Assembly (NCBI GenBank): GCA_900175165.2
Contig: FWWN02000254.1
Location: forward strand, 1-64,000
Reading direction: 5' to 3'
From: Rhizomucor pusillus
Lineage: Eukaryota; Mucoromycota; Mucoromycetes; Mucorales; Lichtheimiaceae
Length of the DNA stretch: 64,000 bases
Below, piece after piece: positions 1-12,166 of the stretch. Within the stretch, counting starts at the first letter, position 1; each line of letters begins with the position of its first letter. The notes below the pieces were generated by a model, which saw nothing but the letters and a program-made list of their open reading frames with translations, was not told the DNA's origin and ran no database searches. The translations under genes and the position numbers were made by a program.

Positions 1-2084
1 TTCGAGCTTGTTGATGCTATCATGGATAGTCAGGAGTTATAAATGTTACTCTTTATTCAAGCCTAAAAGACGCAACTCCACACAAGCTTCTTGCCCCTCG
101 GGGTTTCCGCTTCGAGTTCAAAGCATGCACCAACTGTTTTTGACTAGAAAATATCGCGGATTAACCCAAACGTTACAAAGATGACTGTCTTTTGAATTGC
201 CCTGGATGGCTCTGCAGCGGCCGTCCATTGTTTTCCTCTTAAAAGAGAGATTAAGACACAAGACCTTCAGGGGCGGCTGTTTCGCTGGACACGGGGAACG
301 ATGGTGTTGCCCGGAAATTTTACCGGATTCAGCCTTTCATGTGCGCATCCACGTGAGTTCAGGAACGTAAAGACCAATCATATTTCATGCTCACTTTGAC
401 TCTTCGAGATTGCAAATAAGCTTCCTTCTCTTCCCTCACCGGTCTTCTTCCCACTCTGCGCTACCAACGCAGCAGTCAAAGTAACGTGATCAACCCTGCG
501 CCCTGCATGATCAAATACATATCTCGCTGACTCGTTCGTACGAATGCGCTTTCAGTGATTACATTCACTGCAAAGATTGTCCCGCGGAAGCAAATCGATT
601 GGTTGGGCAAGATTACTCAAAGCGATCAACGAGTCTGGGAAAAACTGTGATCGAAAGGGTCCAGCTGGGGAGAACTGCTTATGCAACTGGAAATGCCTCT
701 TTTGAACAGGTTGAGGTGGTACAGTCAAAAAGCTGCACTACACGTCCTCACCGATCATTGACTAGTTAATGCGCTCTTCGATCAACCGCAGAAGAGTTGC
801 TTTATATTTTTGGCTATGTATCTAGAATACTGCTCTACTTGAAAAAGAGATCATGATGCAAAAGATGATTGAAACCAAGTCTGCATTCCGATATGGCTTC
901 GGTTATTCTTTGCCACCTTTTACGGGCCAAAAGTTCGTTTTTCAGTTACATTCTAATGCAAGTGCACCTTGATTTTCCATCCAAAAGCAACAGGAGATTG
1001 AACGTTGCTGTAAATAAAGACCATAAGGGCTCGTCTCGGGATTCTCAAAGCTTACTTCAGCCGTCTACACCCATGAAAAAAACAAAGAACCATGGCCATT
1101 CTTCTTTATCGGTCAGACAGATCGAACGACAAGGAAAAGAAAGAACAATTAGAAGACTTAAAACAGACGACACAGGAAAGAGACCGATTCGTTTCGCAGA
1201 CAACAAACTATCAAGGTCTTTGAAAGACATTTCTGGTTTCTTCTTCGATTCGAGCGAAGCCAATGACGATGGTCGTGTCGTCAGTTGGATAACAAACATC
1301 CAGCACGCCGCAGCCTACCAACAGCTTTTTTGAACGCTTGTTCGCCTTGGGCCCTTGCAAAGCTTTGGCAGTGGCGTTCGATAAAAGCGATTTCCGCGCG
1401 CTTCTTGAATGCGTCGTCTTCGCTGGAACACTTTAAACAAGGCTCAAGGCACCAGTTGGTAGACAATTGCCACATATTGACCACAGCTACTGCTGATACT
1501 TCGAGCACGCATACCTCATTGTTCAATAGAAAACAGTCCCAGTAAAAATCCTCGGCCAATATGACAATATCGTTCAAAATGGCGTCATTCACCGGAGAAA
1601 ATGTCGCTTGTGCTGGAGCTGTGGGAAGTTGTTGTAGCCCCTTTCCGTTTTTGTATTCATACTTTGCGCTGATATTTAAGCTTCTTCTTTTCTTTGCTTT
1701 ATGCGCTGATCACCAGTGACGAGAATCGCTTGATATCTTGCAGCTATGGTGACCAGCGACTGAGTGATTAGCCTTCCTTGCAAACACATGTTTCTGACAC
1801 GTAATATCTTGACATATGAGAACCCCGAGTGATTGGTCACCATTCTTCAGCCGCAATCCACGCTGCACAGCACGAATTGGAACACAGTAAATTTGTCTAT
1901 GGACATACATCTATAGCATCTTTGCAGCTAGCGTACTATACTGTTATCTAGAACCCCACAAACATGCCGCGTTAGCAGCTTAGATTAATAGGGAATAGCG
2001 TCTGAAGATGTGGTTGCTCGTCAAGAGCAGCAGAAATGTATTGAACAAACGATATGCAATATGCAACATTGACAGAAGAACTAA
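1..2084. other. mostly unassigned left flank
   Basis: No recognisable gene. The first 42 nt read in frame 1 as a short peptide ending DSQEL and a TAA, so they could be the 3' end of a plus-strand gene cut by the window edge, but 13 codons cannot prove it. A minus-strand open frame (1281-1592, 103 codons) and a plus-strand open frame (869-1333) overlap; neither resembles a family I know and they cannot both be real. The rest is AT-rich with no obvious splice-linked coding pattern. Confidence 0.4.
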
Positions 2085-4106
2085 TTACAAAGCAAATGCG
2101 CCAGTCAATGCAGGCACTGGAGAGCCAGTAACGCGCGGTATACTCCAACCGACAGCATCGATTGTTTCAGCCGATCCAGCAACATCCATGTGGGTGAAAC
2201 CGATAGGAGTTTCGCTATCAAGCCCATGCTTATCAAGACCAGAAGCAATAAGCATAAATCCTGCTGGGTATTGGTGGCCACGGTTGGTAGCAGTGCTTGC
2301 CTTATCGTTAGCTTGAACGACATCTTCGCTGGATCGACCTGGTCGAACTACAGCAATATCCTCGCGACGGAAGGTGGAGATCTCAAATGGATCCGCCAGG
2401 ATATGACCGGCTTCGTAGATACGCTTGCTAATCTTGTGGCGACGAGAGAAACCATTATCGAGTGCAATTCCGTAGCCGTCGTATGCTCTCAGGGCATGAC
2501 CCGTCAAGGTAGCAACAGTGATCAAAAAGCTGGGAGCCTTGGATGCTGGAGTGTTGCTCTGCTTTTCAGCAATAACTTGCTCCTTGAACTCGCACAGGAG
2601 ATCAGTCATGACCATGCGACCTTCTGCGTCCGTGTTTCCAACCAGCACTATATGTAAACCAAAGCGGTTAAAAAAATACAGGTACAACTGGATAAACTCT
2701 GGTAGATTCCGTCGTAATACCTCGAGTTCCACTTCGTGAGTATATAATTTCATCGCTGACATACGAATCAGAACCGACCGAGTTGCGGACAAGTGCAATA
2801 CCAGCACGAACGTTAACCTTGTTTGGTTGCAACAAGCTAAGGGTCTTCATAAAACCAGCGACAGTAGCTGCACCGCACTTGTCATGCGACATGGCTAGAG
2901 CGTCATATGAGCAAAATAGAAAATAAGCTTCTCCACCAGCTGCACACTGTACCTCTCATGTGTCCACTGCATTTAATGTCTGCACCACCAGTATCGTAAG
3001 TAACACCTTTGCCTACAAAGTAGAGACTACATAGTTATCAGTTTAGAATGCTTTTCTCTTGCGATAGAAATGCCAAGCCCAACTTACTTCTCCTTCACTT
3101 CAGTCTGATCCGGCGATTTGTACTCAAAATGGACGAATCGGGGATGATGCCGAGGGACTGGAAACAGATTTAGCATAAAGATCGCATACACCGCCACGCC
3201 AATCTACCTGCTAAGCTGGCTCTTGTTACAGCGTGAGCCAAAGGATAGTTCTTCTTGATCTCTGCAATGTCATCAATGACCGTCAGCTTGATATTCTTGT
3301 CATTCTTGAATGCCGTTTTCAAATATTCTACAATGTTGGCTGGCGACATGCGCTCTGGATCAGGTGATCCGATATCTATTTTCCTAGATCGTCAGCATGC
3401 GATCATCGCTTTTCAAAAGAGCTTCTTCTCACCAATGGATACTCGTCGTCCAATCTCGATCGCCTCTACATGTTTCAAGAGATCGCTCACAGCAGCTTGG
3501 GACAAAATAGACTTTTCAGTAAAGACAGTGATCTTTTCAAACTCTGCAACGTCAGCTTTGACGCGTGCGTAATGCTCTCGCGCGTCAATGGGTTCAAATG
3601 TAGAATCCAAAAGACCAAGCAACGTGACTTCAATGAAGTGCTTGTACTCATTTCCGGCCTCAGTCCAAGCGTTGTCGGCGCCTCCAGGCACATCGGCGAA
3701 GTAGACATTAGGCGACCGAATGCCGGCTTTCAGAGCTCGCTTTCCGGCCGCAAAAGCAGCATCTACAGTCGGGGATCCTCAGTTACTTGGACTTCGGTGT
3801 TGGGACACCAAAATTTTGCAGCTTGCCTTTGTATCGACGAACGTCGTCGAAATCGCCGCGAATGCTGCCTACAGGCGCAATGACAATACGCGCAGCAGGT
3901 ACCTTGGTCTCACTGACAATGACTTGAACGGCATCGCCAAAGCCAGCGTCGAGATCGGCGTAGGTCTTTGAAGCCGGCAAAGCTTTCATCAAAGCATTCT
4001 TGTCACTGAAGAAAACAATGACACCGTCGCACTCGTCGTTGGCTTTTTGTAAAAGAGAATCTGTCTCGCTGACAGCCCGAATGGCAAGAGAAGGTAGAGA
4101 GTTCAT
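2085..4106 (-). CDS. M17 family (leucyl-type) cytosolic aminopeptidase
   Basis: A metal-dependent exopeptidase that removes N-terminal residues from peptides. The signature NTDAEGRM lies near 2610-2640 and supplies the M17 metal and catalytic Asp, Glu and Arg. Upstream, GKGVTYDTGGADIK gives the catalytic Lys and metal Asp, and HDKCGAA gives the third metal-binding Asp. Downstream, ITVATLTGHAL is typical of the family. The C-terminal half is like the NPEPL1/W07G4.4 branch rather than bacterial PepA. The protein of roughly 530-550 aa is split by several short introns. The start MNSLPSLAIRAVSE (4106) was chosen because the frame upstream of it is basic and not family-like; an ATG at 4220 is in frame. 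Between RRYK and DAAFAAGK the best splice is a GC-AG intron (3763-3826). No signal or targeting peptide is evident. Confidence 0.88.
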
Positions 4107-5319
4107 GGATAAAGGTAAAGAAGACGAGAGAGGTAAACGCCGTCCCAAGTTGTCAATGTCTTTGTGAAAGCATTTTTTGCGTGTCAACTCCGCAGTGTAC
4201 CTGTGTGCCTGAAGCTTCAAAAAAGGAAAGTTATTGCAGAATTGGATATCCAGGGACAGACACGGAAGCTTATGCTTTCAAAGACGCTCATGCTTAGTAT
4301 ATTTGCTGAAACCCAAATCTTTGCACCGAGTGCAATATCCCACCACACTTGAACAAGAGGATACATCATCCTGAAATTCTTTTAGCCTTTGCTCTACGAG
4401 AAGATAGTATCGACCAGAAACCTTTCCTTTATTGCATATCCAAATTCTAACAGCACACGCTGTAAAACGGTAGAGTCTTCCATATCAACCCCCTCTATAT
4501 GTCTTTGCATAAGATAAAGTACACGCAGTTTTTATGGACCTGACGAGGGACGCTCATACCGGAACGAAAATTAGCAATCTCCCGATGTGCACGCACTTTT
4601 CAGTTCTACGCAGCCAAAAGGTAGACGGTAGCATTGTCCGCTGTCACGGGGCTATTCGATGGCAATTTTAACATCTTTTGAGGAGCTTACGTTATCTCAC
4701 TTCGCTCGCTCATATTGCTCCTTTTATCGCCATGTTTCCATAGGGACCCGAATTTTTACCACCAAGACCTATATTAATTTACTTACGTGGCTATCTGTTA
4801 TCCTTGTCTTGCTCTGCTATCGGTGAACTCATTTCTCGGGTACCCAAGAATGAAAAATGTCTATCCAATATGTAGATCAAGGAATACATTTTCAAAGTAA
4901 AAGAATAGTTGTTGCTTTGTTGGTTAGGTTTTTGAGCTCTGGGACATTATTGGCTGTAAGGTATTTTAAACAGCCGCCCTCGCGCTCTCCCCGCGAACGG
5001 TAGTATCCATTTTTCGAACATGTTTTTAGAGCCGGATATACATCCCACACTGCATTTAATGATGTTTCTAGATTGTAAAATATAATAGTCGTTACTTGCG
5101 ATATTATATAGGCAGTTGCATCTATCACTACGACCCGTCTCCCTGGTCTCTCCCCGCGGTGTTTCAAAGTCAAACAGCCTTTTGTGCTAAGCAGTTTCAA
5201 ACCATTCGCTCGGCTACTGCTGCTGCTCCGTCAATGCATCCAAGGTTACACATGAACTAGATGCCAATTATCCGGAGGAGCCCGGTCTCGCTGTCTTTTT
5301 TCAAACTAGCAGAACAAGC
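4107..5319. other. intergenic, divergent promoters
   Basis: This spacer of about 1.2 kb lies between the divergent aminopeptidase and severin-like genes. It holds only short open frames without family resemblance. No repeat or RNA gene was recognised. Confidence 0.5.
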
Positions 5320-6824
5320 ATGTTGAAGAACTCCACCTGGCGTAAGCATCTGTTGCGGAAATGCACGCGCGCGCAAGCAACCGTAACTCATAACAAATGA
5401 TGACTACCAGGCCTAGATGAAACAAACTTGGCCAACTTCGGCTCGGAGCTGGAGCGCCAACACCGAAAGGAAGAAGGTGCTCTCGAGATTGCCTGGAATT
5501 ACGAAGGTTCAGTCATTGGAAAGGAACCGTAGGTCATCAAACTCGTCAGTAACAGGGCAAGAATGTTAACGCGCCTATATTCCTAGGGGTCTCTGGATTT
5601 GGCGCATTCAGAACTTTAGCTTAGTAACCGTTCCTGAAAAAGAATACGGCAAATTCTACCAAGGTAACGCAAGACAAACGATGTGATTGATGAAACTATT
5701 GGGCTCACAATCGTTTCTTTCTCCTCTCCCAACGCGTAGGCGACAGCTATGTGGTTTTGAAGGTAAGATATCAGGCAACATTGGTTGCTTAACAACGAAA
5801 AGTATTTAATATTGTTATTCCGGTAGACCTCGCTGAAGAAGGATTCCGATGCCTTGGTCCACCACATCCACTTTTGGCTTGGCTTAGAAACCACTCAGGA
5901 CGAAGCTGGCACAGCAGCATACAAGACCGTCGAGTTGGATGACTGTGAGTATACAGCTAAGCGTTTCGAGATTTTCATTCCAGTACGAGCTGACTGAGAA
6001 AACGGATAATAGTCCTTGATACCCTAGCAACACAGCACCGTGAGGTCCAACGTCGTGAATCTAGATTGTTCAGGAGCTACTTCAAATCAATCCAATATCT
6101 TCAAGGCGGTTTCGCATCTGGATTCAACCACGTCGAAGAGGAAGTTCTTCCCAAACGTCTGCTCCGCGTCCACCGTCCCTCGTCTCTTGAAGGCACCCGT
6201 ACACAGAATGCCGTCGTCATCACCGAAGTACCGCTGTCCCACGAAAGCTTACGATCCACCGCTGTGTTTGTTCTTGACACCGGCGACACTGTATACCAAT
6301 GGCAAGGATCCCAGTCGCGGGGTATTGAAAAAGCTAAGGCTGCAGAGTTCATTTCTCAGCTCCTAAGCGAACGCGATGGCAAGGGCGAGATGGTCGTCAT
6401 TGAACAAAACTCTGGAAGCGAACGCCAGTTCTGGGAGGCACTTGGATCCGAAGGTGAAGTCAAGGATGAGGATGATACAGAAGACGAAGAAATTGAAGAG
6501 AAGGATGGTACCAAGAAACTCCTGCGTCTTAGCAGCTCTGGACCTCTGGGTCTCGGCGGACTCAAGTTCGAGCAGGTTGCAGAAGGCACTATCTCCAAGG
6601 ACATGTTTGATACAAACTACGTGTATGTCTTCGATGTCGGCCACCAAGTCTATACCTGGATTGGTCACGAAGCCGGCCGCAAGGAACGCAAAGCTGGATT
6701 GCAATATGCCCAGGACTACATCAAGGAGTCTGGCAAATCTCCATTCACACCCATCTGCAGAATCATTGAGGGTGCAGAGGATGAATTGTTCGAAGCATCA
6801 CTTGAAGGATGGCAGGGATGGTAA
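5320..6824 (+). CDS. severin/fragmin-like actin-severing protein (three gelsolin repeats)
   Basis: A calcium-regulated actin filament severing and capping protein of the gelsolin superfamily. Exon 1 is only 22 nt (MLKNSTW plus one base, donor at 5342). Splicing to [15 protein letters not shown] gives the usual severin N-terminus. The first gelsolin repeat follows, with [19 protein letters not shown] and [20 protein letters not shown]; the last two are gelsolin hallmarks. The second repeat ([19 protein letters not shown]) and third repeat ([20 protein letters not shown]) are in the large last exon (about 6013-6824). An acidic linker, [18 protein letters not shown], separates repeats 2 and 3. 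At about 375 aa it matches three-repeat severins, not six-repeat gelsolin or villin, and it lacks a villin headpiece. An AATAAA at 6852 lies 28 nt after the stop. Confidence 0.92.
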
Positions 6825-6953
6825 ATTTCCCTGTGATGTAATGCAAATCATAATAAAATGCAAAATCCGGTCTCCGGTATCCAATACCATATATGATATA
6901 GTGTTATTCTACTCTTCTACTCGTGTGTGATTATTTGAATGGATTACTCCGCA

Positions 6954-8660
6954 CTACTTGTTTTGCCCATGCGGGGGAACGACTGCTTCTTCGTAATTAA
7001 GTGAAGACGTTTGCGTTACCGAGCGTGAAAGTGTAACCGCTGACGGAGGCATAACAATGTTGGAATAGTCTGGCGTTGACAGGCTCGTGCCATTGTTATT
7101 ACTCTGCCAGTCTGCTTGACTATTCGTAAACATTTGCGCATTATTGTTGGGAACATATGCATGTCGTTGTTGTGCTACAGTGGCTGGCAGATGATAGGCA
7201 CTGTTTGCTGCAGAAGATAGCGAAGTCGCCGATGCTACTCGCTGTATAGCGTAGGCACGCAAAGGAGCATACTGATGGGAATGCACACGCGTAGCTCGTG
7301 AAGGCCGGGGTCTCGATACATGTGCATGCGGTTGCGGCTGAGTAACATAAGAAACAGGAGGATGGTTGTATTGCTCTATATTTCCAGAGCTTGCACTCAT
7401 AGGCCTCCGTGGTAAATCATTATAAGCGCCATAACTGGATCCAGCAGTTGACGGCATTTGATATTGTTGAGTATTATGCACAGTCGCTTGTTGCTGCGTG
7501 GGTGTAATATTAGATAAGTTTTTTATCGGATAAAATGACTGCTGCTGTGGTTGTTGCGGTTGCTGTTGATGCGGCATAACAGTATTAGTCACTGTTGATG
7601 GCACCATTTCTGATACATTCGACATATTGTACACGGCGGAGGATGATGCGGATTGATGATGTTGAGGTGACGGATTGGCATAAACGGGAAGCATGGGTAT
7701 TCGTAGAGGCACTCGTGCTAATGGACCGTTTATCTGCTGTAAGGGAAATTGCGGTTGTTGCGCCTTGGAAAATAGATTGAGATATTGATTATATTGCTGC
7801 TGCTGTTGTTGATGTTGCTGCGCTTGCGAAATCCCTTGCGTCCATTGCTGGTCCATGACCGGGACACCTACGCTCCGAAGCGTCGCGCGTATGATCTGTT
7901 GTTGTCTCTCGTACTCTTCTGCCAAATTAGCATTTTCCAATTGTGCACGGAAATTTATCAATGCCACCTTCCATTGTTCAAATTCATCTTTCCGTACAAA
8001 CAACCGAAAATCCAATACTTGTAGGAACTCGAATTCCATGACGTTGAGATCAGCGAGCTGCATTCCGGATACTTTGGACCATGTCTTGTTCGTAAATGTG
8101 TTGTCATCCAAGAACTTGTTTCCTATTCGAGTATCATTGAATATATTTGACTCTTCGACTTGCTAGCCGTAAGACTTTAGCAAAGTACCTAACATAAGTG
8201 CCACTGTAAACAAACGATACTCGGAGCCTTCTGCACCTTGGATCTGCGGCTGTCTCTGTAGCAGCATTGCTATAAATTTCAATGACAGCATGACGACGGA
8301 TTCCGAGAGCTGGGTAGCATGCAAAATCTAACATTTCCTGCAGTTAACATGTCTGAAAATTAGCTTAGAATTCCACAACCTGCCTGTTTACAATATTTTT
8401 TAAATGCTGCACTCGTCAAATTGGCTATAGTTGCGGTTTCTCTGCTTTGCCGGTCGCTTTGAGAATTCGCATATGTATCGGAAAGCTGTGCATTTCCGCT
8501 AGATTCAGTGTGTAGCGCCATGACGGACGGACGCCTTGCATGCCACATTAGATACACCATAGAGGATGCAAAATCAGCCAGCTGAGACGGTGTCAGGACG
8601 GGTGTAGGCTGTAAATCGGTCGCACTTGGTAGCGGTTCAGGCGTTGCATAGCTAATATTT

Positions 8661-8724
<64 letters not shown>

Positions 8725-8956
8725 GCTGTTGCGGCTGCTGCTGGAGATACGGCTGCTGTGGAATATACGCAGGCATATTATTCAAATTCATATCCACGTA
8801 TGGTTGGGTATACGGCATATTGGTAATACCTCCGGGACCAGAGGCACGATTGACAGATGCATGCGGCTGTTGGTGATACAGAGGGCCAGAGACATTTACA
8901 TCGACGGTTTGATAGGCATAGTGCTGACTATCACGCTGCGGCCGGTGTGGGTACAT
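6954..8956 (-). CDS. Pho80/Pcl-type cyclin with polyQ N-terminus and long Q-rich tail
   Basis: A cyclin of the PCL/Pho80 class, which activates Pho85/CDK5-type kinases. The cyclin box reads TSAAFKKYCKQ, then ILHATQLSESVVMLSLKF, GAEGSEYRLFTVALMLG, NKFLDDNTFTNKTW and LNVMEFEFLQVLDFRLFV. Three exons fit: 8956-8384, 8327-8189 and 8122-6954, totalling 1881 nt (626 aa) with no frame break. The first intron (8328-8383) needs a GC donor; the second is a normal GT-AG intron. About 130 residues precede the box and include about 29 glutamines coded by a CTG/TTG run on the plus strand. About 340 residues rich in Q, N, S and P follow it. The kinase partner cannot be told from sequence; a phosphate or glycogen role is only by analogy with yeast. 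Confidence 0.85.
8661..8751. repeat. CTG/TTG trinucleotide run (polyglutamine)
   Basis: About ten CTG units followed by about thirteen TTG and then mixed CTG/TTG/CGG units. On the minus strand these are CAG and CAA codons in the cyclin N-terminus. The pure CTG block is the part expected to be length-variable. Confidence 0.95.
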
Positions 8957-9545
8957 GGCGCCAAAACGTAGATATCAAAGGCAAAAAGCGATCGAAAGAG
9001 AGAATCAACGATTTGGCCAAGGACATGCCCTCACGGAGCAAACAGTATGGATAAAGCGCCGAAGTCAAGTGATCGATCTGTAGATCTTGGCTTGACGTTT
9101 GACGTTTGCAAAGAGAGTCGTGATTAGGATAATCAAGGGTATAATATCGTTCACTTTTATAAAGCAGAGGGTACGATCGGAAGGGGGACAGCGAGTGCAC
9201 AGAGAGAAACGTACCCACTTGCAAAGTCCCAGGACCAGTCCAATTTTCCCCTGCCATTTCCAGCGGGCAAAAATCCCACAAGAAGTCGGTCTCTTGGCTT
9301 ACAAACAAAACAAACTAGAACATAGTTCTCTAAAAGCTTCATCAAATTACGAAAAGCAACTCCAAGTCTTGCAAAATAAAATGTCTAGACGTTTCATGTA
9401 GAATCTACCAGCCGTTTTAGAACGCATACATTTACTCGGAAAAAAATGGGAAACTACATGATTAAACAAAAATAAAATGCAAGATGATATGAATAATGAG
9501 ATTCTTGTGTGGGGTGAGTAAGAGATTTAAATGCCGATGTCAATA
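8957..9545. other. intergenic between RRP1 3' end and cyclin promoter
   Basis: This is the upstream region of the cyclin gene and the 3' flank of RRP1. It has open frames of up to 125 codons on both strands, but none is family-like and none has supporting splice structure. Confidence 0.45.
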
Positions 9546-10506
9546 TTATTCTTCGTCTTGGCTCATTTCCTCATCTTCGTCTTGCTCATCTGCCTCGCTA
9601 TCTTCCTGTCGTGACTCGAGCATCTCCTTTGCCTGTTTACGTACGACCTTGTTCATGCAATCTTTAGCTAGTACTTGGAAAGGATACTCGGCCTGCTCCT
9701 CATCCAAATGGATCTCCTCGCCTTGCTCGACTTGCAATTCTAGAACCTTTTGTAGCTCTTCAAAGTAAATATCAATGAGGAAGTATTTTATAGCATCTGG
9801 CTTTGTTCGGTCAGTCGGGCTACATTGTTTCCATTAATGATTCGCTCCACATAGTGTAACCGTATATTGACTCACTTTAATGGTACTCGAAGCAGCATTT
9901 TGTTGTATTCTTCCATCTTTTCAGAGCTCCAATCCTGGTTCGCGAGATAGAGGAAAGTATAAAAGATCATCTTGCGGAAGAGCATATAATACTTGTCCAA
10001 TCTAGTCCAACACTAAGTTGTCTGTTTCGCGTCGACGGTCCAAATTTGCAAATAGATACCTGATTCTATCCAAACCATGCCACTCTGCACAGTGGATCTC
10101 CCAGAATGCCTCAAGGAATGGAATAACGTTATTCGCGGGTATATCCTGTACAAGAGAGGCGAGATCTTCTGCCAAGGCTTGCTGAACCAAAGGTTTATCT
10201 GACATCCAAAAGCCTGTTGATCCCAACATCAGCACAGTCCTTGTGATATCAGCTGAACAAGTCGTTTCTAGGCTTACAATAAAAAAGACCCTTCCAAAGT
10301 TTCAACAAGTCGAGTTTGGACAAGGAAGGGCCTGTGGAAATGAACTTTCGGAGGGATCGCACAGCCTTGTCCCGGGTTTTCTTCTCTGTTTTCGGTCCAG
10401 TTTTAGCAGGAACAAGTACTTTCTGTTCATGAATGGACATACCATTCGCTGCAAGTTCCTTGCCAAACGGTAAAGCAACGTCTTGGGTGATCGTGTTGGT
10501 TGACAT
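9546..10506 (-). CDS. RRP1: ribosomal RNA-processing protein 1 (RRP1/NOP52)
   Basis: A nucleolar factor for 27S pre-rRNA processing and 60S subunit assembly. The family core is clear: [22 protein letters not shown] and [20 protein letters not shown], followed by [14 protein letters not shown] and [20 protein letters not shown]. After the next intron comes [19 protein letters not shown]. Four exons with GT-AG introns join cleanly; the Cys of LFYC and the Arg of DRIR are split codons. The last exon encodes [18 protein letters not shown] and ends in an acidic tail. The chosen start is MSTNTITQD (10506); an in-frame ATG at 10566 would add 20 basic residues not typical of the family. It is divergent from mL60, 137 bp away, so a cytosolic and a mitochondrial ribosome gene share a promoter. 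Confidence 0.93.
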
Positions 10507-10643
10507 TTTTACGAGAGTGAAAGCTATGCGTCTGGAAGGCAGTGCAGGTCTAAAAGTTGCCACCAAGCCACTGGCATGAATATGAATATCTCCAATGCAA
10601 GCTCAGGGCCCGGTCTGGGGTTTCTTCAACCAATACATAGATT

Positions 10644-11016
10644 ATGTTCGGTGCATTCCGTCCGTCCTTTGTAGCCCAAGGCGGTCTTCTTTGGTATGTG
10701 CACACATGTGTACGATCGCTTGCGTGCTTTACTCACTTGGAACTATAGGAAGAACCCGTTCCGCATGTCAGCCACTCGTAAAGCCAATGTACGGAAGCGA
10801 TTAAGAGCCGTAGACGACGTTATCGCCACCGTCGCAGCTTCCGGCGTACGATGCAAAGCACTCGACAAAGCATTGGAATTGCCAAAAGAATCTGAAATGC
10901 ACCCCAGAGACAAATACACCGTATTCAGCCCCTCCTCCCCTGGTCACCGCAAATCATTCCATAAGGTGCCCAAATTTACCAAGAAGACCCAAAGAACCAG
11001 CCCTGAAGGTTTTTAA
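10644..11016 (+). CDS. MRPL31: mitochondrial large ribosomal subunit protein mL60 (MRPL31)
   Basis: A fungal-type mitoribosomal large-subunit protein. Exon 1 (10644-10693) encodes MFGAFRPSFVAQGGLLW, matching the yeast MRPL31 start pattern MFG-F...GGLLWK. After a short intron, exon 2 (10749-11016) gives KNPFRMSATRKANVRKRLR and later HPRDKYTVF and HKVPKFTKK, also hallmarks of the family. The total is 105 aa, close to yeast (131 aa) but more compact. The WK junction codon is split across the intron. The gene starts 137 bp from divergent RRP1. Confidence 0.93.
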
Positions 11017-11057
11017 GGATGTCGTACCACTCGTCAATAAAATGTACACTGTTTCAG

Positions 11058-12166
11058 TTACTTTTTCCGTTTGCTTTTATTGCTCTTATTCGACTTGTTC
11101 TCAGCCGATGTCTGTTCATCTTTGATGTAACCGCAGTCCTCTAATGCTTTCCTTGCGCAGTTATTGATATCCTTGAATCGATCAGCACCTAGCAATATGC
11201 CTGCGAAGACATTGTTAAGGTATATCCTCAGTACATGTTTAGATAGACATTACCTCCAAACCACCTGGATACCACAACGACGACGTTCTTGACATCCAGT
11301 ATCTGCATCAGATGCATCAGACGGCCTGTAAAACGATGGTTACTGTTACGTTCGAGCAAAGAGTCTATTTCCCGGCACTAACCGCCAGCAGCTGTCTCGC
11401 CATCATCGTCGTTGTCCTGCAAAATCCGACCATCATCCAGGACTATTCGATATGCCATTATATTATGTGTCGCCTTTGCAATCTTCTTGTTCTCTAGCAG
11501 CTTGGCCACGACCCTTTGCACTTGTCTTGCACTTTGCACAGGTGCTACGTGCGCTACGAATACTGATTTTCGATCTACAAGCGGCTCGCTAGAAAATATA
11601 TCTGGTATAGGCACGTTGATATCATCTTGGTTGCTGGCGGTTTTGCTGCTATGCGTGGCAGCAGTAGCAGCAGTAGCAGCCTCTTCGTCACCCTTGCTCT
11701 CGTCGTCGTCAGCTGCGTCGTATTTGTTATCCTCCAACGTTTGCTGTTCTAGTATATCTGACAATTCTTGTACGCTTTTCTCGACTTCGGATTCTATGTA
11801 GTCCCGCAACCAACTGATCCATTCGAAAAGGACAACTTGTCCAGGTTGAAACATGCTGTGGAATTCGCGTCTAATCGTTTCCAACATTTTGCCGTCGACG
11901 CGCCTCGATCCACAATACACAGAGGATACCTCAAAGTCCGGAGGCTCCTTGCTTGGATATGTCGCGGGAAGGAATACATGCAGGTTCATGACTCGTTGCG
12001 ATTTCAGTTCTTCTTCACTTTCTTGATCGACATTGACAACCAAAACAAGAGCGTCGTCGATCTCGGGGCTGGTCTGTACGGCCTCCGGTCCATATATAGC
12101 TTCCAATGCCAAGCGTTCCTCTTGCTGCAACTCTCGATTCTCTTTCTCTTCCTCAGGCGTACTCAT
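11058..12166 (-). CDS. YIH1: IMPACT/Yih1-like RWD + UPF0029 protein, Gcn1-binding regulator of Gcn2
   Basis: Proteins of this family compete with Gcn2 for Gcn1 and damp the general amino acid control response. The N-terminal RWD domain is visible as EERLALEAIYGPEAV, then LHVFLPATYPSKEPPDFEV and GQVVLFEWISWLRDY. An acidic, alanine-rich linker follows. The C-terminal UPF0029 domain has FVAHVAPVQSARQVQRVVA, ATHNIMAYRI, a DNDDDGETAAGGRL segment and VVVVSRWFGGILLGADRF. Three exons with good splice sites join these parts; the last ends in a Lys/Ser tail before TAA at 11058. The start MSTPEEE (12166) is preferred; an ATG at 12181 adds five residues. Divergent from the BCS1-like gene. Confidence 0.93.

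Noticed and set aside
1281..1592. 103-codon minus-strand frame and overlapping plus-strand frames at the left end
   Set aside because: No recognisable family, frames on both strands look equally plausible, and no intron structure supports either.
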